Assembly (NCBI RefSeq): GCF_007858535.1
Contig: NZ_CP040174.1
Span: 992,001 to 1,056,000, forward strand
Reading direction: 5' to 3'
DNA length: 64,000 nt
Source of the DNA: Arthrobacter sp. UKPF54-2
Lineage (GTDB): Bacteria; Actinomycetota; Actinomycetes; Actinomycetales; Micrococcaceae
The notes below the pieces were generated by a model. It was not told where the DNA came from. It saw only the letters and a program-made list of their open reading frames with translations, and searched no databases. Both the position numbers and the translations under genes were made by a program. Shown here one piece after another: positions 8,045 to 16,337 of this stretch (positions within the stretch are counted from its first letter, which is position 1; the number at the start of each line of letters is the position of its first letter).

Positions 8045-8091
8045 AATCCCGCAGCAACCCGCCGCAGCAATCCGGCCAGAAGGTGCCGGCC

Positions 8092-11000
8092 ATGATGACA
8101 GCGGTGTTGCGCCTGGTCCTCCAGTTCCGGCTGCTGGTGCTGGCCGTGGCCGCGGGAATCCTCGCTTTTGGCCTAACGACGCTGCCCGGCATGGCCGTGG
8201 ACACCTTCCCCGAATTTGCGCCGCCGCAGGTCGAAATCCAGACCGAGGCCCTGGGTTTGTCGGCGGCGGAAGTCGAACAGCTCGTCACCTCGCCAATGGA
8301 GGCCGACCTGCTCAACGGCGTGGCCTGGGTGGAGGCAATCCGCTCCAAATCGGTGCCCGGCCTTTCCTCGATCCAGATGGTTTTCAAGCCGGGCACAGAC
8401 TTGTTCCGCGCGCGCCAGCTGGTTTCGGAGCGGCTGACCCAGGCGCGCGCCCTGCCGAACGTGTCGGCGGCGCCCGTCCTCATGCAGCCCCTTTCCTCGA
8501 CCAGCCGGGTCATGATGATCCGGCTGACCTCCACCGACATGTCGGCCATCGACATGTCGGTACTCGCCCGCTGGACCATGAAACCCGGGCTGCTCGCAGT
8601 GCCCGGAGTTGCAAACGTTGCCATCTGGGGCCAGCGCGACCAGCAGCTGCAGGTCCTGGTGGACCCGGCACAGCTGGCAGCCAAAGGCGTGACGCTGGAC
8701 GAGGTCATCAAGACCACCGGCAACTCCGTCTGGGTCTCGCCTCTGAGCTACCTCGAGGCCTCCACCCCGGGCACGGGCGGCTTCTTCGAAACGGGGCACC
8801 AGCGGATCGGCGTCCAGCACGTCCTGCCCATCGCGTCCCCCCAGGACCTGGGCCAGATTCCCATTGAGGGAACCAACGGCAGCCTCACGCTCAAGGACGT
8901 TGCCACGGTCGCAACGGATCACCAGCCCCTGATTGGCGATGCCCTCCTGGGCAAGGATGCCGAGCTGCTGCTGGTCATCGAGAAGTTCCCGGAGACCAAC
9001 ACGGCAGCTGTTACGAAGGGCGTTGATGACGCCCTCAAAGCGCTCCAGCCCGGCTTGCCGGGCGTCAAGATCGACACCACTGTCTACCGGCAGGCGGACT
9101 TCGTCCAGGAGGAAATCGGCAGCCTGGGCATCGCGCTGCTGATCACGCTGGTGCTGATCGTGGCTATGTTCGGTGCGTTCTTCCGCTCGTGGCGCGCCGC
9201 CGTCATCAGCTTGGTCACCATACCGGTCGCGCTGTCCGCCGCCGCGCTGCTGCTGTACGTGCGCGGCGCAGGCATGAACACGATGGTCCTGGCCGGGTTG
9301 GTCCTAGCGCTGGCCGTCATCGTCGGAGACGTGGCCGAGGACCTCAACGGCCTCGCCGGCCCGAGGCTCCAAGACCCGCGGGGCAACGGGCAGGACAAGG
9401 AGCGGAGGGTGGCCCTGATTCCGGAGGCCATGCGGTCGGTCCGGACGCCGCTGCTCTACGCGCTGCTGATCATGGCGCTGGGCGTCATGCCGGCATTCTT
9501 CGTGGCGGGCGAGAACGGGGCGCTGTTCGGCCCGCTCGTCCTGAACTATCTGTTGGCCCTCGTGATCGCCACCATCGTGGCGCTCACGGTCACGACGGCG
9601 CTGGCGTACTACCTCCCGGCAGGTCCCGCCCTGCGCCGCGAACACGCCGCCCTGGCGCGGTTTGAAGACGGCTACGGCAGGCTCGTGTCCCGGGTGGCCG
9701 CAAAGGCCCGGTGGGTCTTCGCGGCCTCCGCCGTGGTGGCGCTGGCAGGACTTGCCCTGACCCCGCAGCTGGCCGGGTCCCGTCCCGTGGTGCCCGTGCT
9801 GGCCGACCGGACGCTCGTGGTGCACTGGAGCGCGGCGGCCGGCACCTCGGACCAGGAAATGAGCCGGATCACCGAAGCCGCCGCCGTCGAACTGCGCGCC
9901 CTCCCGGGGGTCGCCAACGTGGGCGGACATGTGGGCCGTGCGGTCACCTCGGACCAGGTCGGGGACGTCAGCTCGGGCGAGCTCTGGGTCACCGTGGATC
10001 CGGACGCGCCCTACGGCGACACTGCGGCCGCCATCGGGCAGGTCGTCGCCGGGTACCCCGGCCTGAGCAGCAAGGTATCGACCTATCCGCAGGAGCGCAT
10101 CGACCAGATCCGCGAGGCCGGGAACAGCGGCTTCGGGGTGCGTGTCTACGGCCTCGACACGGCGGTCCTCCGGCAGAAGGCTGCGGAGATGCAGCAGATC
10201 CTGGAACACACCGCCGGCGTCGTGAATCCCCGCATCGACGCCCCCGTGGAGCAGCCGATCGCGGAGGTCAAGGTGGACCTCGCTGCTGCGCAGAAGGCCA
10301 GCATCATTCCCGGTGACGTTCGCCGCGCGGCAGCGGCGCTGCTGCAGGGCATCGAAGTTGGAAACCTCTACGAGCAGCAGAAGGTCTTCTCGGTGATCGT
10401 GAAGGGTGCGCCGTCCACGCGGAACAGCCTCGACAGCGTCCGCAATCTGATCATCGACACCCCCAACGGCGGCCATGTCCGCCTGGGCGACGTGGCCCAG
10501 GTAACGATGGTGGGAAACGAAGCCGCGATCCTGCACGATGACACCTCACGGCGGATCGACGTGAAGGCCGAGATCCAGGGCCGTTCCGTGGCCGACGTGC
10601 AGCGGGACATCAACAGCAGCCTGCAGCAGATGCAGTTCCCGCTGGCCTACCACGCCGAGGTCCTGAGCGGGTACGCACAGCTGCAGGGCAACTACCAGTG
10701 GCTGTGGATCCTCGCGGCGATCGCGGCGGCCGGTGTGCTGGTGCTGCTGCAGACGGCCGCCGGCGGCTGGAAACTCGCCGGCATGATCTTCCTGGGCCTG
10801 ATCCTGTCCCTGACCGGCGGGGTACTGGCCGCCCAGGCCTCAGGCTCGGTGAACTCGCTGATCTCGCTCGTGGCCTTCGCGGCCGTGCTGGGGATCGCCG
10901 CCCGCGGCGCCCTCCTGCTGCTGGAAGCGGTCCGGAGCCTCCGGGCAACGGACAGCACCGCCCCGTGGCCCGAGCTGGTGCTCCGGGGCGCGCGGGAACG

Positions 11001-11253
11001 GATGGGACCCACCCTCATGACGGCCTTGATGACCGCGGTGATCCTGCTGCCGCTGGTCCTGATCGGCGGCGTCGTCGGGACGGAGATTATCCTGCCACTC
11101 GCCGTGATCATCTGGGGCGGGCTGCTGACGACTTCCCTCTTTGTGCTGTTCGTGATGCCCGCTGTGCTGCTTCGGTTCCAGCCGGTGGAAGCGCTGAGCC
11201 CCCGGACCAGCAAGGTCCCGCTGGACCGGCCCGGACGACAAGATGTGCCATGA
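8092..11253 (+). CDS. CusA/CzcA-like RND efflux pump, divergent copy (pump 1)
   Basis: 1053 residues. The ATG at 8092 is chosen for AGAAGG eight bases upstream; a GTG at 8083 is also in frame. It has two RND repeats with twelve predicted spans. HME-type markers include VDTFPEFAPPQVEIQTEALGLSAAEVEQLV near the start, IRSKSVPGLSSIQM, and GQRDQQLQVLVDP in the porter domain. Compared with pump 2, the TM4 proton-relay pair is changed. Pump 2 has VVVDDAIIDVEN, here IVGDVAEDLN with Gly412-Asp413; the TM10 RNG motif is RGA (Gly939). The TM4 loop is also divergent. It may be an impaired or regulatory partner in a hetero-oligomer. It overlaps the next gene by four bases (ATGA). Confidence 0.88.
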   Translation: MMTAVLRLVLQFRLLVLAVAAGILAFGLTTLPGMAVDTFPEFAPPQVEIQTEALGLSAAEVEQLVTSPMEADLLNGVAWVEAIRSKSVPGLSSIQMVFKPGTDLFRARQLVSERLTQARALPNVSAAPVLMQPLSSTSRVMMIRLTSTDMSAIDMSVLARWTMKPGLLAVPGVANVAIWGQRDQQLQVLVDPAQLAAKGVTLDEVIKTTGNSVWVSPLSYLEASTPGTGGFFETGHQRIGVQHVLPIASPQDLGQIPIEGTNGSLTLKDVATVATDHQPLIGDALLGKDAELLLVIEKFPETNTAAVTKGVDDALKALQPGLPGVKIDTTVYRQADFVQEEIGSLGIALLITLVLIVAMFGAFFRSWRAAVISLVTIPVALSAAALLLYVRGAGMNTMVLAGLVLALAVIVGDVAEDLNGLAGPRLQDPRGNGQDKERRVALIPEAMRSVRTPLLYALLIMALGVMPAFFVAGENGALFGPLVLNYLLALVIATIVALTVTTALAYYLPAGPALRREHAALARFEDGYGRLVSRVAAKARWVFAASAVVALAGLALTPQLAGSRPVVPVLADRTLVVHWSAAAGTSDQEMSRITEAAAVELRALPGVANVGGHVGRAVTSDQVGDVSSGELWVTVDPDAPYGDTAAAIGQVVAGYPGLSSKVSTYPQERIDQIREAGNSGFGVRVYGLDTAVLRQKAAEMQQILEHTAGVVNPRIDAPVEQPIAEVKVDLAAAQKASIIPGDVRRAAAALLQGIEVGNLYEQQKVFSVIVKGAPSTRNSLDSVRNLIIDTPNGGHVRLGDVAQVTMVGNEAAILHDDTSRRIDVKAEIQGRSVADVQRDINSSLQQMQFPLAYHAEVLSGYAQLQGNYQWLWILAAIAAAGVLVLLQTAAGGWKLAGMIFLGLILSLTGGVLAAQASGSVNSLISLVAFAAVLGIAARGALLLLEAVRSLRATDSTAPWPELVLRGARERMGPTLMTALMTAVILLPLVLIGGVVGTEIILPLAVIIWGGLLTTSLFVLFVMPAVLLRFQPVEALSPRTSKVPLDRPGRQDVP

Positions 11254-11705
11254 GCCCCACTGCTTCGCTCCTGGGCCGAAAGGCCGCCGCCCTGGTCATT
11301 GCCGCCGCCCTCGCGCTGGGTGCCGCAGGCTGCGCCAAGATCGAGGAGCCCGCACCGCCCAACGGCGACCCTGCCGTCCTCGCGGAGGTTCCGGGCACGG
11401 ACCTGCACCGCATCACGCTGACTGAGCGCGCCGTCGAGCGGGTCGGCCTCAAGACGGATGTGACGGCCGTGGATCCGCAGACGCAGAAGCTGAGCGTCTC
11501 CTACTGGGCCATCCTGTACGACAGCACCGGCAAGACCTGGGTCTACACCAATCCCGAGCCCCGCGTCTACGTGCGCCAGGCGATCACCGTCGAGCGGATC
11601 AACGGCGCCGTCGCGCTGCTGAGCCAGGGACCTGCGGCCGGCACCGTGGTGGTCACCACCGGGGCCGAGGAGCTGTACGGCGCCGAATTCGATACGGCGC
11701 ACTGA
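11250..11705 (+). CDS. Lipoprotein resembling only the membrane-proximal end of an RND adaptor
   Basis: 151 residues with a lipoprotein signal: basic GRK, hydrophobic core, then LGAAGC with Cys28. The mature part (about 45-151) holds DLHRITLTERAVERVGLKT and, at the end, VYVRQAITVERINGAVALLSQGP with VVTTGAEELYGAEF. These match the last beta domain of CusB/CzcB-type periplasmic adaptors. The lipoyl/barrel-sandwich and alpha-hairpin parts of a normal adaptor of 350-450 residues are missing, which fits a cell with no outer-membrane channel to reach. ATGA overlap with pump 1 and a one-base gap to pump 2 show one transcript with coupled translation. It probably docks on the outer face of the pumps; this is inference. 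Confidence 0.82.
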   Translation: MSPTASLLGRKAAALVIAAALALGAAGCAKIEEPAPPNGDPAVLAEVPGTDLHRITLTERAVERVGLKTDVTAVDPQTQKLSVSYWAILYDSTGKTWVYTNPEPRVYVRQAITVERINGAVALLSQGPAAGTVVVTTGAEELYGAEFDTAH

Positions 11706-11706
11706 C

Positions 11707-14700
11707 ATGCGCTGGCTCATCGGCATCAGCCTGCGGTTCAGGACCATCGTGGTGGCCATCGCCTGCGCGGTGATGCTGCTGGGCTCACTGCAGCTGGGCT
11801 CAGCATCCGTGGACGTCTTCCCTGAATTCGCGCCGCCCCGGGTGGAAATCCAGACCGCGTGCCTGGGGCTGACCGCGGAGGAAGTCGAGCAGCTGGTCAG
11901 CGTCCCGATTGAGGCGGCGGTGGGCGGCATGCCGGGCCTGGACGAGGTGCGGTCCAAGTCCGTGCCGCAGCTCTCCTCGATCGTGCTGATCTTCCACCAG
12001 GGTACGGAACTGCTCAACGCGCGCCAGTTGGTCTCGGAGCGGATGGCGTCCGTGACGGCGGCCTTGCCCACCTGGGCGGCCCCGCCGGTGATGTTGCAAC
12101 CGTTGTCCGCCACCAGCCGGGTCATGAAGATCGGGATGACCTCGGCGGACCGGTCCCTGATCGAGATGTCCATGCTGTCCTACTGGACCATCCGGGCGCG
12201 GCTGCTCCGCGTCCCGGGCGTGGCCAATGTGGCCATCTGGGGCGAACGCCTGCAGATGCTGCAGGTCCAGGTGGAACCGGACAAGCTCAAGGCCCAGAAC
12301 GTGTCGCTGAACCAGGTCATGGAGGTCACCGCGGGCGCCCTCGACGCCGGGCTGCTGAAGTACTCCCCCGGACGGTTCATCGGCACGGGCGGCTTCATCG
12401 ACAGCCCGACCCAAAGGATGGGGGTCCGGCACGTCCAGCCCATCCAGACGCCGGCCGACCTGGCCCAGGTCACCATCCGGGAGAAAGACGGGGTGGCGCT
12501 GCACCTCGGCGACGTCGCCCAGGTGGTGGAGGACCACCAGCCGCTGATTGGTGACGCCGTCATCAACAACGGGCACGGGCTGATGCTGATCGTCGAGAAA
12601 CTGCCGTGGGGCAACACCCTGGATGTGACCAAGGGCGTGGAGGAAGCCCTGAAAGAGCTCCAGCCAGGGCTGAGCGGGATCAGCTTCGACACCACCATCT
12701 TCCGCCCGGCGAGCTTTGTCGAGGAGTCCATCTCCAACCTGAGCACCGCCCTGCTGCTGGGCTGCCTGCTCGTCGTCCTGATCCTCGGCGCCTTCCTCTT
12801 CCAATGGCGCACCGCGCTGATCAGCCTGGTCGCCATTCCGCTCTCGCTGCTCACCGCGGCCCTGGTCCTCTATTTCACGGCCAGTTCCATCAACACCATG
12901 GTCCTGGCCGGCCTGGTGATCGCCGTCGGCGTGGTGGTGGACGACGCGATCATCGACGTCGAAAACATCATGAGACGGCTGCGGCAGCACCGCGCCGCGG
13001 GTTCTGAGGGCCCGGCAAGCGGTGACTCGACGGCCTCCGTGGTCTTGAAGGCCTCCCTCGAGATGCGGAGTCCGATCGTCTACGCGACCCTGATCATTGT
13101 GGTCGCAGCCGTGCCGATCTTCTTCCTGGACGGACTCACCGGCGTCTTCTTCAAGCCGCTGGCCATCACTTACACCCTCGCGGTGCTGGCCTCCATGCTG
13201 GTGGCCCTGACCGTGACACCGGCTTTGGCCCTGATCCTGCTGGGCAACGCAAAACTCGAGAAACGCGACCCGCCGCTGGTGCGGGTGCTCAAGCGCGGCT
13301 ACCACGCACTGCTCTCCCGGATCATGAACCGTCCCCGGTTTGGCTACGCGGGCTTCGCCGCCCTCGCCGTCGTGGGCCTGGCGATCACCCCGCTGATGGG
13401 GTCCTCGCTGTTTCCGACGTTCAAGGAACGGGACTTCCTGATGCACTGGATCTCGCAGCCGGGAACCTCGGCGGAAGAGGAGTACCGGATCTCGCAGCGC
13501 GGCTGCGCAGAGTTCCTCAAGGTCCCGGGCGTGCTGAACTGCGGGACGCATATCGGGCAGGCGTTCGCTGCCGACGAAATAGTGGGGGTCAACGCCGGCG
13601 AGCATTGGATCAGCATCGACCGCCACGCGAACTATGACGAGACGCTGGCCGCCGTCCAGGAAGTGGTGGACGGCTACCCTGGACTTCACCGCGACGTCCA
13701 GACCTACCTGAAGGAGCGGATCGAGGAGGTCCTGACCGGGGCCAGCGAGCCCATCCTGGTCCGCGTGTTCGGTGACGACCTGACCGTGCTGCGGGAACAG
13801 GCCCAGCGGGTCAAGAAGATCCTGGATGACATTCCGGGCACCGATGACGCCCACGTGTCCCTCGAGGTCGAAGTGCCGCAGATTACGGTCACGGTGGACC
13901 TGGCCGCCGCGCAAAAGTACGGGCTGAAGCCCGGGGACGTGCGGCGGGCGGCGGCGACGCTGGTGGCCGGCGAAGAGGTCGGCGACGTCTTCCGGGACGG
14001 GCGGGCCTACGACGTGCAGGTCTGGAGCACCCCCGCGACCCGCTCCAGCGTCACGAGCATCGAGGATCTGCCGATCGACACCCCCAACGGGCAGCGGGTC
14101 CGGCTGGCCGACGTCGCCGCCGTCAAACTGCAGGCGACGCCGAACCAGATCGACCGCACCAACGGGTCCCGCCGGGTGGAAGTGGGATCATTCCTGGACA
14201 AGGGCGCAGATATGGGAGTGGTGGTGGGCCAATTGCAGGACCGGCTGGCTGCCCTGGAACTGCCGGCCGGCTACAGCGTACAGCTGCTGGGTGAGTTCAC
14301 CGAGCGCGAGGCCGCGACGAACCGCCTCATGATCTTTGCCGTGGCAGCCCTCGCCCTGATCCTGCTGCTCCTGCAGACCTCGTTCCGCAGCTGGCGGCTG
14401 GCAATTCTTTCGCTGCTGACGCTGCCGATCGCCCTGGTGGGCGGCATGATGGCCGCCTACATCTCAGGCGGGGTCCTGTCCCTGGGCTCGGTGGTCGGGT
14501 TCCTGACAGTCATGGGGATCGCGGCGCGCAACGGCATCCTGCTCATCAACCACTGCCAGCACCTGGAGAAGCACGAGGGCCAGGCCTTTGGCCGTGCCCT
14601 TGTGCTGCGCGGGGCCGGGGAACGGCTCTCGCCGATCCTCATGACCACGCTCGCCACCGGGCTGGCCCTGGTGCCCCTGGTGGTCATGGGCGCCGTCCCG

Positions 14701-14853
14701 GGCCACGAAATCGAGCACCCCATGGCCGTCGTCATCCTCGGCGGCCTGGTCACCTCAACGCTGCTCAACCTGTTCATTGTGCCGTCGCTCTATCTGCGCT
14801 TCGCCAGATCGAAGAAAGAGCGCCTGGCCGCCACGCCCGAGGTTGCCGGCTGA
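11707..14853 (+). CDS. CusA/CzcA-like RND efflux pump, canonical copy (pump 2)
   Basis: 1048 residues, starting one base after the lipoprotein stop. It has the full heavy-metal RND pattern: VDVFPEFAPPRVEIQT, LTAEEVEQLVSVPIE, VRSKSVPQLSS and ISNLSTALLLGCLLVVLILGAFL. The TM4 proton relay is GVVVDDAIIDVEN with Asp412 and Asp413 at the equivalent place to Gly412-Asp413 of pump 1. TM10 has MGIAARNGILLINH (Asn942). It should drive proton-coupled export of metal ions or another cation from the membrane or cell wall side. The metal cannot be named from sequence: clear copper methionine triads were not located. Copper genes at 30-35 kb are a separate locus. Confidence 0.92.
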   Translation: MRWLIGISLRFRTIVVAIACAVMLLGSLQLGSASVDVFPEFAPPRVEIQTACLGLTAEEVEQLVSVPIEAAVGGMPGLDEVRSKSVPQLSSIVLIFHQGTELLNARQLVSERMASVTAALPTWAAPPVMLQPLSATSRVMKIGMTSADRSLIEMSMLSYWTIRARLLRVPGVANVAIWGERLQMLQVQVEPDKLKAQNVSLNQVMEVTAGALDAGLLKYSPGRFIGTGGFIDSPTQRMGVRHVQPIQTPADLAQVTIREKDGVALHLGDVAQVVEDHQPLIGDAVINNGHGLMLIVEKLPWGNTLDVTKGVEEALKELQPGLSGISFDTTIFRPASFVEESISNLSTALLLGCLLVVLILGAFLFQWRTALISLVAIPLSLLTAALVLYFTASSINTMVLAGLVIAVGVVVDDAIIDVENIMRRLRQHRAAGSEGPASGDSTASVVLKASLEMRSPIVYATLIIVVAAVPIFFLDGLTGVFFKPLAITYTLAVLASMLVALTVTPALALILLGNAKLEKRDPPLVRVLKRGYHALLSRIMNRPRFGYAGFAALAVVGLAITPLMGSSLFPTFKERDFLMHWISQPGTSAEEEYRISQRGCAEFLKVPGVLNCGTHIGQAFAADEIVGVNAGEHWISIDRHANYDETLAAVQEVVDGYPGLHRDVQTYLKERIEEVLTGASEPILVRVFGDDLTVLREQAQRVKKILDDIPGTDDAHVSLEVEVPQITVTVDLAAAQKYGLKPGDVRRAAATLVAGEEVGDVFRDGRAYDVQVWSTPATRSSVTSIEDLPIDTPNGQRVRLADVAAVKLQATPNQIDRTNGSRRVEVGSFLDKGADMGVVVGQLQDRLAALELPAGYSVQLLGEFTEREAATNRLMIFAVAALALILLLLQTSFRSWRLAILSLLTLPIALVGGMMAAYISGGVLSLGSVVGFLTVMGIAARNGILLINHCQHLEKHEGQAFGRALVLRGAGERLSPILMTTLATGLALVPLVVMGAVPGHEIEHPMAVVILGGLVTSTLLNLFIVPSLYLRFARSKKERLAATPEVAG

Positions 14854-14894
14854 CACCCGGCCCTCCTGGCGGTCATCGCAATCCCGCGACGCAC

Positions 14895-14935
14895 AAAAAC
14901 CCCGGCTTCCCGCCACCAGGAAGCCGGGGGTTTTT
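14895..14935. terminator. Terminator shared by the RND operon and, before integration, by tRNA-Lys
   Basis: AAAAACCCCGGCTTCC pairs with GGAAGCCGGGGGTTTTT around a short loop, with T-runs on both strands. On the minus strand it lies directly after the duplicated tRNA 3' end, the position the tRNA terminator would hold in the uninterrupted chromosome. Confidence 0.85.
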
Positions 14936-14988
14936 CCACTCTTCGCTAAAAGAGTGGGCCCTGTGGGGCTCGAACCCACGACCCACGG
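14933..14988. repeat. Left attachment site: 56-bp copy of the tRNA-Lys 3' end
   Basis: Bases 14933-14988 are identical to 19640-19695. The repeat covers the acceptor 3' strand, T arm and variable loop of tRNA-Lys plus 22 bases downstream of the gene. Beyond base 14988 the two copies diverge at once. This is the usual att duplication left by a tyrosine recombinase using a tRNA 3' end. Confidence 0.92.
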
Positions 14989-15203
14989 TTACAGTTCGCT
15001 AATACCTGCCCCGCTCCCGCGCCGACTCAGCAGCTCGAGAAAGACCGAAAATCCGCGACCCTAGAGCCCATAGACGACTGCCCGGAATCTCCCCAAATCT
15101 TGCCCTCTCCGGATTTCATGTCTCCAAAATGTATCCACAGAGACCTGCGGTTCGAGCATGTCCTTAAGACGGGAGGCAAGGCGGCCCCGTCGGCGAACGC
15201 CGA

Positions 15204-15209
15204 TATGCT
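15204..15209 (+). promoter_or_regulatory. -10 element TATGCT for a leaderless DUF3800 transcript
   Basis: It is followed by six bases and the ATG at 15216, so transcription would start at or next to the ATG. No ribosome site is present. Confidence 0.55.
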
Positions 15210-15215
15210 GTACGA

Positions 15216-15974
15216 ATGGCTTTGGGGGATATTTACGCTTACATCGATGAAACCGGCGACAGGGGCAACAGCACCAAAAGCAGTCCGATCTTTGGGATGG
15301 CAGCCGTACTGGCCGACGACAAAGGCGTTGCCGCGCTACGAGCAGCCGTCAAGACTCTGCGTTCTGACTTCGGTGTCCCCTCAGGCGTGGTCCTGTCCTG
15401 GAAGGCGCACGTAAAGACGCACGACCGCAGGAGGCGGGCCTCCGAAGTATTGGCCCAGGTTCACGGCATCAAAGTCTGCTACACGTTCGCAGCGAAGGCC
15501 CAACTCCTGCCCGGAACCTACCGAGACGACCCTCAGACGTTCTACAACTACATGGCCTACACCCTGTACAAGTCGATCTTGTGGGCCGCGCGAAACTGGA
15601 AGGGCAGCAACGGGAAGGTGTGGACTCGATTTTCTCACGTCAGGCATCACGACCACACGACGACTGATGCCTACATTCGCCGAGAAGCGACGATCGACCC
15701 TCGCATACCGTTTCACATGGAGCAGGGACTTAGATGGGTATCCGCGGACGTTTACGCCGAGTCCCAGGCCGCAGACTTGTACGGCGGGTTTCTGAAAGCT
15801 GCGTTGTGGCCGAGCGGGGAATTCGGATACACCGAGCCCATGTATCTTCGGACGGTATGGCACCAAATAAGGAACAGCGAAAGTTGTGCGATTCCATTAG
15901 GAATCTTCCCCATGCCTAACGCGGGTGTACTCACCAACCTTGATTGGTTCCCCTGCAGCCAGTGCACCAAGTGA
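15216..15974 (+). CDS. DUF3800-domain protein, RNase H-like fold
   Basis: 252 residues. The DUF3800 signature opens the protein: YAYIDETGD (Asp11, Glu12, Asp15), followed by a strand with GMAAVLADD. The C-terminal signature is ESQAADLYGGF (Gln184, Asp187), the usual 'Q-x-x-D-l' of the family. A His-rich turn, SHVRHHDH, is at 140-147. The family is predicted to have an RNase H-like fold with acidic active-site residues, and its genes are frequent in mobile elements and defence islands, but activity is mostly unproven. The nearest neighbour is the HIRAN gene 363 bases downstream, with the same strand and the same leaderless promoter geometry. Possible role: nuclease or phage-related effector (inference). 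Confidence 0.85.
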   Translation: MALGDIYAYIDETGDRGNSTKSSPIFGMAAVLADDKGVAALRAAVKTLRSDFGVPSGVVLSWKAHVKTHDRRRRASEVLAQVHGIKVCYTFAAKAQLLPGTYRDDPQTFYNYMAYTLYKSILWAARNWKGSNGKVWTRFSHVRHHDHTTTDAYIRREATIDPRIPFHMEQGLRWVSADVYAESQAADLYGGFLKAALWPSGEFGYTEPMYLRTVWHQIRNSESCAIPLGIFPMPNAGVLTNLDWFPCSQCTK

Positions 15975-16337
15975 AACGGCTCCCCGGGAGCCTCCAAGGG
16001 CCGATCCACTTAAGGAGAGCGATGGCAGCATCGCGGGCGTTCCCTGGCAGGCTCCCCAAGAGCCGTTGTGTCCATACTATGTCCAGTTGAGCGCCCATCT
16101 CAAGTGGTCTGGCGTGTCGAAGCACATTCTTGAGACCAGATCCCCAGCGCCAAAGTCCGTGAGCACTGTCAACAACGACTAGACCGCGAACTCCTTCGCG
16201 CGCACGCGCGCGCGACCCCCCAAGCGTTCTTTGGGGGGGAGATGTCCACTGCCGGCGACTCGGGTCCCCCCGGCCGATTCTCAGCGATGCAGACGCCCCT
16301 ACCCTGCCACGCCGCCGCTCCCCGATATAGTCACCGC
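15975..16337. other. Non-coding stretch between DUF3800 and HIRAN genes
   Basis: No convincing reading frame. It holds an alternating purine-pyrimidine run (about 16197-16214, mostly CG) and directly after it an eight-base-pair hairpin, CCCCCCAA/TTGGGGGG (16216-16239), without a T-run. The -10 of the next gene lies at its right end. Confidence 0.5.
16326..16331 (+). promoter_or_regulatory. -10 element TATAGT for a leaderless HIRAN-gene transcript
   Basis: TATAGT, six bases (caccgc), ATG at 16338. The spacing is identical to that of the DUF3800 gene. No ribosome site precedes the ATG. Confidence 0.55.

Noticed and set aside
11800-13914. 704-codon open frame antisense to RND pump 2
   Set aside because: Composition (His, Asp, Gln, Arg) and lack of start signals show a codon-bias shadow. 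The pump is clearly the gene.
14941-15000. A second tRNA gene at the left att site
   Set aside because: Only the 3' part matches tRNA-Lys. The anticodon arm, D arm and 5' acceptor are missing, so it is an att copy, not a gene.
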